Source: an uncultured Sphingomonadales bacterium
GTDB taxonomy: Bacteria > Pseudomonadota > Alphaproteobacteria > Sphingomonadales > Sphingomonadaceae
Length of the DNA: 64,000 nt
Direction: 5' to 3'
NCBI GenBank assembly: GCA_903821605.1
Contig: CAIJLZ010000007.1
Coordinates: 124,001 to 188,000 of the forward strand
The translations under genes were made by a program, and so were the position numbers. The notes beneath the pieces are model-generated. The model was not told the origin of the DNA and made no database searches. It was given only the letters and a program-made list of their open reading frames with translations. Of the stretch, positions 55,022-64,000 are shown piece by piece. Numbering within the stretch: the stretch's first letter is position 1; each line of letters opens with the position of its first letter.

Positions 55022-55678
55022 CTATTTCACAAGAATCGGGAAAATTTCCTTGAGCGCCGCAACCTTGGGAGCATCCCATCGCCGGATGTAGGGATGGTTG
55101 GGATGGCGCTGCATGAAGTCTTGATGTTCCGGCTCGGCTGGGAAGAATCGGCCATGTTCGATCCGCGTGACGATTGGCCGGTTGAAACGGCGCGATTCGG
55201 TCAGTTGCGCGATGTAATGGCGGGCGACCTGCGCCTGCTCCGGGGTCTGGGCGAAGATCGCTGAGCGGTAGCTTGGGCCACGATCCGGGCCTTGTCGATC
55301 AAGCTGGGTCGGATCATGTGCGACCGCGAAAAACACACGCAACAATGTGCCATAGCTGATGCGGCGTGGGTCGTAGATGATTCGGATGGCTTCCGCATGG
55401 CGGGTTGTTTCCGTAGAGACCTGCGCATAGGTCGCAGTCGCAGCGGTGCCGCCGGCATAGCCGGAGGTTACAGAGTTGACCCCCGAGAGTCGTTCGAAGA
55501 CAGCCTCCATCCCCCAAAAACAGCCACCCGCCAACACGGCGACGGCCTGACCGATCGGCACGCCCTCGTCATGCACGGGCGCCGGTAAAGACTGGGGATG
55601 TTCGGCCTCGCTGCTGACCGACAGCAGGAACACGAGGACAGCGAATGCGGCTCCACCGCTCAGGAGGATGCGCCTCAT
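55022..55678 (-). CDS. msrA: Peptide methionine sulfoxide reductase A, exported
   Basis: 218 residues. Reduces S-methionine sulfoxide; catalytic Cys53 in LAGGCFWGMEAVFE. An N-terminal hydrophobic segment (LLSGGAAFAVLVFLLSVSS) suggests export or a membrane anchor, unlike cytosolic MsrA. PNHPYI and EPEHQDF near the end are typical. Its start overlaps the msrB stop as ATGA. The pair would repair periplasmic proteins. Confidence 0.93.
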   Translation of the reverse strand: MRRILLSGGAAFAVLVFLLSVSSEAEHPQSLPAPVHDEGVPIGQAVAVLAGGCFWGMEAVFERLSGVNSVTSGYAGGTAATATYAQVSTETTRHAEAIRIIYDPRRISYGTLLRVFFAVAHDPTQLDRQGPDRGPSYRSAIFAQTPEQAQVARHYIAQLTESRRFNRPIVTRIEHGRFFPAEPEHQDFMQRHPNHPYIRRWDAPKVAALKEIFPILVK

Positions 55679-56229
55679 CCTCGTTCTGCCGCATGAAAGC
55701 GCAGGGCGACGCCATTAATGCAATAGCGTTTGCCAGTCGGTGGCGGCCCATCATCGAAAACATGGCCAAGATGGCCACCACAGCGCCGGCAATGGACCTC
55801 GGTGCGGGCACGGGTGAGTTGGTGGTCGAGGCGCATGCCAATGGCGCGGGCCAGCGGCTGCCAAAAACTTGGCCAGCCTGTCCGGCTGTCATATTTTGCG
55901 GCAGATGCGAAAAGCGGCAGATCGCAGCCAGCGCAATGATAGGTGCCCCGGCGCTTTTCGCGATGGAGAGGACTAGAAAACGGCCGCTCCGTGGCCTCAT
56001 GGCGCAAGGTCGCATAGGCGGCGGGGGAGAGGCGTTGCCGCCACGCCTGATCGCTCAGGACAAGTTCAAAACGGCTCGCCGCGTGCGATAGGCTTGGCGG
56101 AAAAAAACAGGCTGTTGCCGCGCCCAATAGAAAAAAGCGCCGCGATGCTCTGCCGCCGGAAGGCGCAGCATCGCGGCCAGCTTGGCTTTGCCTATTGCGG
56201 CAGATGGGAGGCGAGGGACGGCTGATCAT
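55675..56229 (-). CDS. msrB: Peptide methionine sulfoxide reductase B, Tat-exported
   Basis: 184 residues from the first ATG. Zinc cysteines CAGC and CRRC; catalytic Cys in KRYCINGVALRF. A twin-arginine signal (RASRRFFLLGAATACFFPPSLSHA, about 28-51) precedes the domain, so it is periplasmic. The start is uncertain: ATG 56229 overlaps the lemA 3' end and a strong terminator lies inside this N-terminal part; an in-frame TTG at the second Leu of FFLLG would miss the Arg pair. Confidence 0.85.
   Translation of the reverse strand: MISRPSPPICRNRQSQAGRDAAPSGGRASRRFFLLGAATACFFPPSLSHAASRFELVLSDQAWRQRLSPAAYATLRHEATERPFSSPLHREKRRGTYHCAGCDLPLFASAAKYDSRTGWPSFWQPLARAIGMRLDHQLTRARTEVHCRRCGGHLGHVFDDGPPPTGKRYCINGVALRFHAAERG
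56131..56177 (-). terminator. Strong terminator of lemA lying within the msrB start region
   Basis: GCCGCGATGCT (56139-56149) pairs perfectly with AGCATCGCGGC (56167-56177), 11 bp. On the minus strand CGCTTTTTTCT follows. It begins 15 nt after the lemA stop at 56192, but it is also inside the msrB reading frame that starts at 56229. Confidence 0.9.
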
Positions 56230-56722
56230 AGCTTATCGGCTTGAACCCGAGCATGCTCGCAAATAACACGCCGGGGAAGGCATCGCAGGCACATTCATAT
56301 TCGGCATAGGCCCGGCGCCGTGAACGGCGCGCAGTTGTCAGCCGGGCATCCGCAATCAGTAGTTCACGGCGTGCGGACATATAGCCAACGTCGCTGTGAA
56401 GTGCCGGGTCAGCAGAGGCCAGTTCCACGAGATGTTCGATGGCGCTGGCGAGTTGGCCTTCCTCGAAGGAAAAGCGGTCGGGAGATGCGGCTTGCACGGC
56501 CTGTTCGCTTGCCGTCTCGACAGCCGCCCGGGCGGTCGTGGCGGTGCCGGCCGAGATCGTTTGCAGCAAAATATCAATGGCATTGGCGCGCAACTGCAAC
56601 TGGTCGCGATAGGCGGCTTCGGCGCGCCCGCATTCGCGTTGGCGTGCGACCAGACCGATATACACCATGGCAAGTGCCAACAAGATAAAGCCCACAGGGC
56701 CCAGGACCATGAACAAGCCCAT
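56192..56722 (-). CDS. LemA family protein
   Basis: 176 residues: N-terminal membrane helix (MVLGPVGFILLALAMVYIGLVA) and an all-helical LemA domain ending DAFPGVLFASMLGFKPISY, the family's terminal signature. The function is unknown in bacteria. Start MGLFMVLG follows GGGAG by 7 nt. Its stop lies 38 nt inside the msrB ORF and it has its own terminator. Confidence 0.88.
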   Translation of the reverse strand: MGLFMVLGPVGFILLALAMVYIGLVARQRECGRAEAAYRDQLQLRANAIDILLQTISAGTATTARAAVETASEQAVQAASPDRFSFEEGQLASAIEHLVELASADPALHSDVGYMSARRELLIADARLTTARRSRRRAYAEYECACDAFPGVLFASMLGFKPISYDQPSLASHLPQ

Positions 56723-56810
56723 CCATCTTCTCCCAAATGATATTGTATTTTGACGTAAGGCTATCATGGATCGGTTTTGATGCAATACCAATCGCATCAA
56801 CACGACAATA

Positions 56811-56839
56811 GACCGGCCGCCCGATGGGGCTGGCCGGTC
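56811..56839. terminator. Hairpin between aspartate aminotransferase and lemA
   Basis: GACCGGCC (56811-56818) pairs with GGCCGGTC (56832-56839). On the plus strand TTTCTTT follows; on the minus strand only TATTG. It probably ends the aminotransferase transcript, although the better T run faces the other way. Confidence 0.55.
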
Positions 56840-56884
56840 TTTCTTTATCGCCTGTCACTTTGCTGGCCCGCAGGCCCGTTGTGC

Positions 56885-58138
<1,254 letters not shown>

Positions 58139-58198
58139 CTATGACCGCAAACGAGCCGCCCTATATCGCCGGTCATCGGGACAGGCAATGGGCCTGTC

Positions 58199-59317
58199 TC
58201 ATTGCACGATGCGGTGGTCGAGCAGCGGGATATCCCATGCTACCCCAAAGGGGCGGGCACGAAAACGATCCGGGCTGATCCCTGCCTGCCTCAGCGCGCG
58301 CTTGAGCAGATAGGGTGGGGTATTGCGCGCTTCAAAGCTCAGTCGGAACGTGCCCCAGTGGATAGCGAGCGCATGGGCGGCCCCGAGCTTGCGATAGATG
58401 GCCACGGCTTCATACGGGCCGATGTGGCTGTCGGTCGTCATTTCACCCGGCGCAAAGCGGAATGCGCCGATCGGTAGCATGGCGAAGCGGATCGGGCCGT
58501 ATCGTGCGGCCTCGCTGGGCCAGCGCATGTCACCTGCCCCGGTGTCGCCTGCAAAAAAGATGTTACCGGCGGGCGTCGTCACGACAAAGCTTGACCATAA
58601 GGCCCGGTTGCGGTCGGTAAACCAGCGGCTGCTCCAGTGGTGGTTGCGGGTGGCGATTACATCCACGCCGGGCTTCACCGTCAGCCTGTGCCCCCATTCG
58701 AGCGCGCGTGACGGGATGTTGCCTGCGGCACGAATGATCATATCGTTGCCTAGGCTGGTCACGATCAATGGCCGGTCGCGGTCCCAAAGGCGTTTCAGCG
58801 TGGGTTGGTCAAGGTGATCATAGTGATTGTGACTAACCAGTACGAGGTCGATCTTCGGCAGGTCGTCAAACCGGACGCCCGGCGCTGCGACACGCTTTGG
58901 CCCGCTCCGGCCGAATGGGCCGGCGCGCTCGCTCCATATCGGGTCGGTCAGGATGTTCAGGCCCTGTGTCTGTATCAACACTGTCGAATGACCGACCCAA
59001 TGCACGACCATCCGATCACCCGCGATCCGGTCGGCGGGGCGGACAGGTGTCACCGGGACTTGATCGGGCCAAGGGGGGCGCCCTTCGCCAAGGATCATGC
59101 GGAGAAAGAAGTCGCCCCGATTGCGGTTCCCGCCGGGCAGGCGCAACGGATATTGTTGATCGGGGTTGAAAAAGCGCTCCCCGTCAAAATGTCCGCTTTC
59201 GAGGCCTTCATAATAGATACGGTCGAGGAAGGGCGGCAGCATGACGATGGTGAGCGAGATGAGAATGACCAATCCAGCCAATAGTCGGCCTAGCCAGCCT
59301 GCCCATCTCCACACCAT
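58199..59317 (-). CDS. Metallo-beta-lactamase-fold hydrolase (NAPE-PLD-like), membrane-anchored
   Basis: 372 residues. An N-terminal helix (LAGLVILISLTIVML) anchors it. MBL motif VSHNHYDHLD, HWVGHSTVLIQTQG, NHHWSSRW, FAGDTG and HWGTFRLS resemble the N-acyl-phosphatidylethanolamine phospholipase D/RomA type. It may act on lipids in the periplasm. ATG 59317 follows GGAAGGG; a TTG lies one codon earlier. 41 nt after cysK's C-terminal side on the same strand. Confidence 0.85.
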   Translation of the reverse strand: MVWRWAGWLGRLLAGLVILISLTIVMLPPFLDRIYYEGLESGHFDGERFFNPDQQYPLRLPGGNRNRGDFFLRMILGEGRPPWPDQVPVTPVRPADRIAGDRMVVHWVGHSTVLIQTQGLNILTDPIWSERAGPFGRSGPKRVAAPGVRFDDLPKIDLVLVSHNHYDHLDQPTLKRLWDRDRPLIVTSLGNDMIIRAAGNIPSRALEWGHRLTVKPGVDVIATRNHHWSSRWFTDRNRALWSSFVVTTPAGNIFFAGDTGAGDMRWPSEAARYGPIRFAMLPIGAFRFAPGEMTTDSHIGPYEAVAIYRKLGAAHALAIHWGTFRLSFEARNTPPYLLKRALRQAGISPDRFRARPFGVAWDIPLLDHRIVQ

Positions 59318-59358
59318 CAATTACGCCCTTCCAATCAACTGAGCCAATTGCTTGCAGA

Positions 59359-60279
59359 TCACGCTTCCGGCAGGAAGTCGGGAACTGACAGGTAACGCTC
59401 GCCGGTATCATAGTTGAAGCCGAGGACGCGGCTGCCTGCGGGCAGTTCCTCTAGCTTCTGGGCAATGGCGGCGAGCGTCGCACCGGACGAGATGCCGACC
59501 AACATGCCTTCTTCGCGGGCGGCGCGGCGGGCATATTCCTTGGCATCGTTCGGATCGACCTGAATCACGCCGTCAAGCAGTTGGGTATGCAGGTTAGTCG
59601 GCACGAAACCCGCGCCGATGCCCTGAATCGGATGGGGGCCGGGTGCGCCGCCGCTGATGACCGGCGAGAGCGTCGGTTCGACGGCATAGACTTTGAGTGC
59701 CGGCCACGCCTTTTTCAGTACTTCCGCCGTGCCGGTGATATGGCCGCCTGTCCCAACTCCCGTGATCAACACGTCGATCGGGCTGTCGGCGAAGTCGGCG
59801 AGAATTTCCTGCGCCGTTGTCCGTTCATGGACCGAGATGTTGGCGGGGTTCTCGAACTGCTGCGGCATCCATGCGCCGGGCGTCTGTTCGACCAGTTCGA
59901 GCGCCCGTTCGATGGCGCCCTTCATCCCTTTTTCGCGCGGGGTGAGGTCGAAGCTTGCACCATAGGCCAGCATCAGGCGCCGACGTTCCAGCGACATGCT
60001 TTCGGGCATGACAAGGACCAGTCGATAGCCTTTGACCGCGGCGACCATAGCAAGGCCGATGCCGGTGTTGCCCGATGTCGGTTCGATGATCGTACCGCCG
60101 GGTGTGAGCGCGCCGGAGGCTTCGGCGGTCTCGATCATGGCCAGTGCGATCCGGTCCTTGATCGAGCCGCCCGGATTGCTCCGTTCCGACTTGATCCAGA
60201 CTTCAGCCGATCCGAACAGCCGCTGCACACGAATATGCGGGGTGTTGCCGATGGTGTCCAAGATGGAATTTGCTTTCAT
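59359..60279 (-). CDS. cysK: Cysteine synthase A
   Basis: 306 residues. O-acetylserine plus sulfide to cysteine. PLP Lys41 in [28 protein letters not shown], the phosphate loop VGTGGHITG and the final [11 protein letters not shown] are canonical. The start overlaps the stop of an MFS transporter gene (ATGA), implying coupled expression. Confidence 0.95.
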   Translation of the reverse strand: MKANSILDTIGNTPHIRVQRLFGSAEVWIKSERSNPGGSIKDRIALAMIETAEASGALTPGGTIIEPTSGNTGIGLAMVAAVKGYRLVLVMPESMSLERRRLMLAYGASFDLTPREKGMKGAIERALELVEQTPGAWMPQQFENPANISVHERTTAQEILADFADSPIDVLITGVGTGGHITGTAEVLKKAWPALKVYAVEPTLSPVISGGAPGPHPIQGIGAGFVPTNLHTQLLDGVIQVDPNDAKEYARRAAREEGMLVGISSGATLAAIAQKLEELPAGSRVLGFNYDTGERYLSVPDFLPEA

Positions 60280-61574
60280 CCAACTGTCTCCTTTGCAGCG
60301 TCATTCTTGCCAGGCGGATCGAATGTCCGAGCATGGCGAAGTTCAGGGAAAAGCCTGGCCCAGAGGACCGTGACGAGGATCGCGCCGATGCCGCCTGCCA
60401 CAACGGCGGCGACTGGTCCGATCAGGGCAGCGAGTAGCCCGCTCTCCGCCTCGCCCAATTCATTGGAACCAGAGATGAACATGATCGACACCGCGCCGAC
60501 GCGGCCGCGCATTTCATCCGGCGTATGGATCTGGACCAGCGTCTGACGGACATAGACCGATACCATGTCGAGCGCGCCCAGACCGGCCAGCGCGCCTAGC
60601 GCGATGATCATCGGCTCCGATGGGAAAATAAGATGGGACAGGCCGAAAATAACGGTGACCACGCCGAACAGCGCCACTGCCGCCAGCATTTTTACACCGA
60701 CATTATAGGCCAGCGGCCGGAAGCCGAACCAGATGGCCACTGCGGCGGCGCCAAAGGCCGGGGCGGCCCGCAAATGGCCGAGACCTTCGGCGCCGACATG
60801 GAGAATGTCGCGCGCATAGACCGGCAGCATGGCAGTGGCACCGGCCAGCAGTACCGCGACGAAATCGAGCGAAATCGAGCCGAGCACCAGCCGGTTGCGA
60901 CGGACATAATGCAGGCCGTCGATCATTTGCCGCCACGGGCTTTGTTCGGACGACATGCTTTTACGCGGAAAGGGTCGGATCAGGTGCAGCGCCAACAAGG
61001 CTACCGCAAATAGAAAAGCCGCCAGCGCATAGGGGGCGGAGGCATGGGCGGCGTAGAGATAGCCACCCACGGCCGGGCCGATAATCGCCCCCAATTGCCA
61101 TGCCATTGAACTATAGGCGATGGCCGTGGGCATGAGTTTGGTGGGCACGATATTGGGGGTGATGCCCTGCAATGCAGGCCCGGCAAAGGCGCGCGCGACA
61201 CCCAGCATGGCCGCCGCGAAAAACAGGATTGGCAGCGAGGTCGTGCCTTGCCATGTCGTGAACGCGAGCAGGCCGGCGCAGGCGATTTCGAGCAGAATGG
61301 CAAATTGCGCGACTCGCCGCCGGTCGTACCGGTCGGCGATCCAGCCCGCATAAAGCCCGAAGGCGAGTAGCGGCGCAAATTGGGCAAGGCCGACCAGACC
61401 GAGCTGGAACGCGGCGGCCTTGAGCCCCATGGTCTGGCGCGCAAGGTCGTAGACCTGCCAGCCAATAACCACGACCAGCGCCATCTGGGCAAGGATCGCC
61501 AACGACCGTGCCAGCCAGTAATAGCGGAAGTCGCGGATAGCGAAAGGGTGGCTCGGCTGGTGCTCGGAGGTCAT
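60276..61574 (-). CDS. MFS transporter (EntS/MFS_3-like)
   Basis: 432 residues with twelve predicted membrane helices. [15 protein letters not shown] is the MFS loop-2 motif. The MFS_3 group exports siderophores and other compounds. It is placed directly before cysK with an ATGA overlap, so it may handle a sulfur compound such as cysteine or O-acetylserine; this is inference. Confidence 0.88.
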   Translation of the reverse strand: MTSEHQPSHPFAIRDFRYYWLARSLAILAQMALVVVIGWQVYDLARQTMGLKAAAFQLGLVGLAQFAPLLAFGLYAGWIADRYDRRRVAQFAILLEIACAGLLAFTTWQGTTSLPILFFAAAMLGVARAFAGPALQGITPNIVPTKLMPTAIAYSSMAWQLGAIIGPAVGGYLYAAHASAPYALAAFLFAVALLALHLIRPFPRKSMSSEQSPWRQMIDGLHYVRRNRLVLGSISLDFVAVLLAGATAMLPVYARDILHVGAEGLGHLRAAPAFGAAAVAIWFGFRPLAYNVGVKMLAAVALFGVVTVIFGLSHLIFPSEPMIIALGALAGLGALDMVSVYVRQTLVQIHTPDEMRGRVGAVSIMFISGSNELGEAESGLLAALIGPVAAVVAGGIGAILVTVLWARLFPELRHARTFDPPGKNDAAKETVG

Positions 61575-61638
61575 GATGTGCCCACCCTAGTCAGCCGGGA
61601 CAGGGCTGGCAATTCACGCCTTTCTTTTCACGACCATA

Positions 61639-61652
61639 GCCCCACTTGGGGC
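61639..61652 (-). terminator. Weak hairpin after sodC
   Basis: GCCCC-ACTT-GGGGC, with CAT/ATG extending the stem, 22 nt after the sodC stop. No T run follows on the minus strand, so it may only be a stabilising hairpin. Confidence 0.35.
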
Positions 61653-61673
61653 GATGGCTCCCGCCTCATGCGG

Positions 61674-62231
61674 TCAGCGGATCACGGCGCAGGCAATCCG
61701 GGCGCCGCTATTGCCGGCCGGGTCGGTGCGGTAATCGTCCTGCGTGGCATGGATCACGACCGCTGCACCATCAGCATCCAGCAGGGGCTGTTCGTCACCC
61801 GACAGGTGCAGCCCCTGTAACCGGATGGTCGCGTTGACGCGCCCGGCGGCGTTGGCGGATATCATTGGCAGGTCGCCACGATGGGCCGTGTCGGCGCCCG
61901 GTTGTCCATGATGCTGAGCCGACGGATTCCAGTGGCCGCCTGCATCCTTGAAATCGGGGATGGTGCAATTGCCGACCGCATGGAGATGGGCGCCGTGTAG
62001 GCCTGTGCTGACATGCTTTGCCTTGATCTTCATGACGACATCGCCGCCCTGTTGGCGCAGCGTCACAGTGCCGATTTTCTCGCCCGCACCATTGATGATA
62101 TCCCCCTTGGCGGCTGTCGGGGCGGCGCGACCATATCCATCGCCAGCATAGGCGACCGATGCCCCACTTGTGATGAGCAGCGCGAGCGGAAGCATGAAGT
62201 GAGGCTTAGTGAACCGGTCGAAAACAGCCAT
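61674..62231 (-). CDS. sodC: Copper/zinc superoxide dismutase family, periplasmic
   Basis: 185 residues with a signal peptide (about 1-29, LALLITSGASVAYAG). SodC pattern: Cu ligands in LHGAHLHAVGNC, bridging and Zn His in GGHWNPSAQHHGQP and TAHRGDLP, later VVIHATQDDY and GARIACAVI. HGAHLH replaces the usual HGFHVH, and the disulfide cysteines are kept. It removes superoxide in the periplasm. Confidence 0.9.
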   Translation of the reverse strand: MAVFDRFTKPHFMLPLALLITSGASVAYAGDGYGRAAPTAAKGDIINGAGEKIGTVTLRQQGGDVVMKIKAKHVSTGLHGAHLHAVGNCTIPDFKDAGGHWNPSAQHHGQPGADTAHRGDLPMISANAAGRVNATIRLQGLHLSGDEQPLLDADGAAVVIHATQDDYRTDPAGNSGARIACAVIR

Positions 62232-62307
62232 GTCGCTTTCCTTTCATCAGGGGACTATTCCAGATAGGGAAGCCCTCCCTGTCGGTACAGCCCCGCGAGT
62301 GTGAATT

Positions 62308-63120
62308 ATGCCTGAACTGCCCGAAGTCGAAACGACCATCCGCGGCCTGCGTCCCTGCCTTGAAGGGGAGGTGTTGACGCTGGTGGAACCCCGTCGTGCC
62401 GATCTTCGGCGGCCCATTCCGGCGGATTTGCGTCAGCGCCTGACCGGCGCGCGGGTGATCGGCCTCTCGCGCCGGGCTAAATATGGGCTGATCCACACCG
62501 ACCGAGAGGATACGTTGATTTTTCACCTCGGCATGTCGGGGCGCTGGCGCATCGCACCGGCGCAGTTGGACAAGCACGACCATCTCATCATCGAGACAGC
62601 CAGCGGCAAGCGATTGGTGCTCAACGATCCTCGCCGTTTCGGCTCGCTTGATCTTATGCCAACGGTTGACGTCGCAGCGTTCGATCCCTTCACCCGTATG
62701 GGGCCGGAGCCGCTGGGTGATGATTTCACCCCTGCCGTATTGGCCCAAGCGCTAAAGGGCCGAGTGGGGCCGATCAAGTTGTTGCTGCTGGATCAAAAGG
62801 TCGTCGCGGGGCTTGGGAATATCTATGTCTGCGAAGCGCTCAACATGGCGGGCATCAGCCCGATACGGCCAGGAGGAAACGTCTCCCGCGCCGCGATTAA
62901 CCGGCTGGTGCCCGCGATCAAGCAGGTGCTAGCCGCGGCGATCGAGGCAGGTGGATCTACGTTGCGCGACTATGCCCGACCGGATGGAGAACTGGGCTAT
63001 TTCTTCAAGCAGTGGCGGGTATATGGCCGCGAGGGTGAGCCTTGCGTCTGTGGCGGCACCGTTCAACGACGGACCGATGGTGGGCGATCCACCTTCTTTT
63101 GTCCGGCTTGCCAGAAATAG
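62308..63120 (+). CDS. mutM: Formamidopyrimidine-DNA glycosylase
   Basis: 270 residues. Removes oxidised guanine. Catalytic Pro in MPELPEVET, Lys in the HLGMSGRW region nearby, and the C-terminal zinc finger PCVCGGTVQRR..FFCPACQK. Full length. It is followed by crcB after 55 nt and lies opposite sodC, an oxidative-stress pairing. Confidence 0.95.
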   Translation: MPELPEVETTIRGLRPCLEGEVLTLVEPRRADLRRPIPADLRQRLTGARVIGLSRRAKYGLIHTDREDTLIFHLGMSGRWRIAPAQLDKHDHLIIETASGKRLVLNDPRRFGSLDLMPTVDVAAFDPFTRMGPEPLGDDFTPAVLAQALKGRVGPIKLLLLDQKVVAGLGNIYVCEALNMAGISPIRPGGNVSRAAINRLVPAIKQVLAAAIEAGGSTLRDYARPDGELGYFFKQWRVYGREGEPCVCGGTVQRRTDGGRSTFFCPACQK

Positions 63121-63175
63121 CGCCCGTTGGGCCGTGCCTGTTCCCTTATCGGGGCTTTCCCTCTACAGGGCGGAC

Positions 63176-63550
63176 ATGAACGCCCTCATCCTCGTCATGT
63201 CGGGCGGTGCCATCGGTGCCGCTGGACGCTATCTCGTTGGCAATGCCGCGCGCGCCTTATGGGGCGGCGGTTGGCCATGGGGTACGCTGACCGTCAATAT
63301 TGTTGGCGGTTTCGTGATGGGTTTGGTGGCGGCGTTGTTCGCTGCGCGCGTCATTAATGAGCCGACCCGATTGTTGCTCGCCACCGGTGTGCTGGGTGGC
63401 TTCACCACCTTTTCGGCCTTTAGCCTCGAAGTGGTAACGATGATTGAGGCCGGGCGCAGCATGGGCGCGCTTGGCTATGCGTTGGCGTCGGTCGCAGGAT
63501 CGGTACTGGCATTGTGGTGCGGCATGATGGTCGCAAGGGGAATCGCATGA
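63176..63550 (+). CDS. crcB: Fluoride channel/exporter CrcB (Fluc)
   Basis: 124 residues with four membrane helices; GNAARALWGGGWPWGTLTVNIVGGF and GVLGGFTTFSAFSLE are the Fluc pore signatures. It lowers cytosolic fluoride. The 55-nt leader does not fold like the fluoride riboswitch as I read it. Its stop overlaps the next start by 4 nt (ATGA). Confidence 0.93.
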   Translation: MNALILVMSGGAIGAAGRYLVGNAARALWGGGWPWGTLTVNIVGGFVMGLVAALFAARVINEPTRLLLATGVLGGFTTFSAFSLEVVTMIEAGRSMGALGYALASVAGSVLALWCGMMVARGIA

Positions 63551-64000
63551 CCGACAAGACTATGGGCGGCGCACAGCGTCTCTTCACCATCGACGCCGAA
63601 GACGACGGCATCCGGCTGGATCGCTGGATTAAACGGCACCTGCCCGATGTCAGCTTCAACCTTGCCTCGCGCTGGGCGCGTACCGGACAGTTGCGTCTCG
63701 ACGGCAAGCGCGCGGAGCCGAGCGACCGGGTCGTGACCGGCCAGCAATTGCGCCTGCCGCCCAAGGATGTCGAGAAGGCTGCCACCGCTGCCAAGCCGGG
63801 TCGTCCGCCGAAGAAGAGCGGGCCGCCGTTGACCGAGGAAGAGATTGAATTTGCCCAGAGCCTGGTGATCTATCGCGATGCCCATGCGATTGTGATCAAC
63901 AAGCCGCCCGGCCTCGCGACCCAAGGTGGTACCAAGACTAACGAACATGTCGACCGCCTGCTTGATGCGTTGACCTTCGGCCTGCCGCAGCGGCCGAAGC
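63547..64000 (+). CDS. RluC/RluD-type pseudouridine synthase, N-terminal part (cut by window edge)
   Basis: 151 codons are visible. An S4 RNA-binding domain (DDGIRLDRWIKRHLPDVSFNLASRWARTGQ) is followed by a Lys/Pro-rich linker and the start of the synthase domain (VIYRDAHAIVINKPPGLATQGG). The catalytic HRLD motif lies beyond the edge. It modifies 23S rRNA; which of RluC and RluD cannot be told from this part. Coupled to crcB by ATGA. Confidence 0.9.
   Translation, partial: MTDKTMGGAQRLFTIDAEDDGIRLDRWIKRHLPDVSFNLASRWARTGQLRLDGKRAEPSDRVVTGQQLRLPPKDVEKAATAAKPGRPPKKSGPPLTEEEIEFAQSLVIYRDAHAIVINKPPGLATQGGTKTNEHVDRLLDALTFGLPQRPK

Noticed and set aside
63121-63175. Possible fluoride riboswitch before crcB
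   Set aside because: Only 55 nt separate the genes and I cannot fold the conserved pseudoknot of that riboswitch there.

Overview
The window is a stretch of ordinary chromosome from a GC-rich alphaproteobacterium, most likely a member of the Sphingomonadales. The evidence is the gene content: a single-domain CpdR, an alpha-type SspB, DUF2093, a DUF455 ferritin-like protein, a petABC bc1 operon, a glutamine-dependent NadE, and a nested inverted repeat (ACCCTGAA/TTCAGGGT) that I remember from sphingomonad genomes. I see no phage, insertion sequence, CRISPR array or rRNA. Coding density is high, and neighbouring genes often share ATGA or GTGA stop/start overlaps.

Layout. 1-2.95 kb: start of an acyl-CoA dehydrogenase, a CoA-acylating aldehyde dehydrogenase and a divergent LysR regulator. 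2.98-10.8 kb: SppA, an exported M23 peptidase, the glnE-bcp-DUF455 operon and hisN. 10.8-19.7 kb: two GST-like proteins, queC-queE, the xseA-DUF2093-M23 operon facing purD, argJ and 3-hydroxybutyrate dehydrogenase. 19.7-25.7 kb: a Gly/Arg-rich double cold-shock protein, a RadC/JAB protein, an AraC regulator behind a palindrome-rich AT-rich gap, tRNA-Val(GAC), cpdR, an EamA transporter, an amidase and the RNase P RNA. 25.7-33.8 kb: ffh-rpsP-rimM, sspB, petABC, trmL-hemF-GNAT. 33.7-39.3 kb: envelope functions (membrane protein, lipB, lipoprotein, secreted unknown protein, Tim44-like, mltA, Smr, DUF4112). 39.4-47.2 kb: nadE with two orphan oligopeptide-binding lipoproteins, prs, nat and intracellular PHB depolymerase. 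47.4-54.9 kb: SDR protein, DUF808, a probable trans-acting small RNA, an N-formylglutamate amidohydrolase-like enzyme, a CPA2 antiporter and alaS. 55.0-64.0 kb: an exported MsrA/MsrB pair, LemA, aspartate aminotransferase, an MBL-fold lipase-like enzyme, cysK with an MFS pump, SodC, mutM, crcB and the start of an RluC/RluD-type pseudouridine synthase.

Themes that tie genes together: PHB/3-hydroxybutyrate breakdown (phaZ and bdhA share a 12-nt TGCA-rich upstream motif); NAD and PRPP supply (nadE facing prs); two ClpXP adaptors (cpdR, sspB) 5 kb apart; and cell-wall enzymes (two M23, MltA, amidase). The least-described signals are noncoding: a three-hairpin small RNA with C-rich anti-Shine-Dalgarno segments (about 49419-49528), the shared phaZ/bdhA motif, the paired palindromes at the LysR gene, the palindrome cluster before the AraC gene, and a strong terminator lying inside the start of msrB. 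All functions are inferred from sequence reading; no database search was run.
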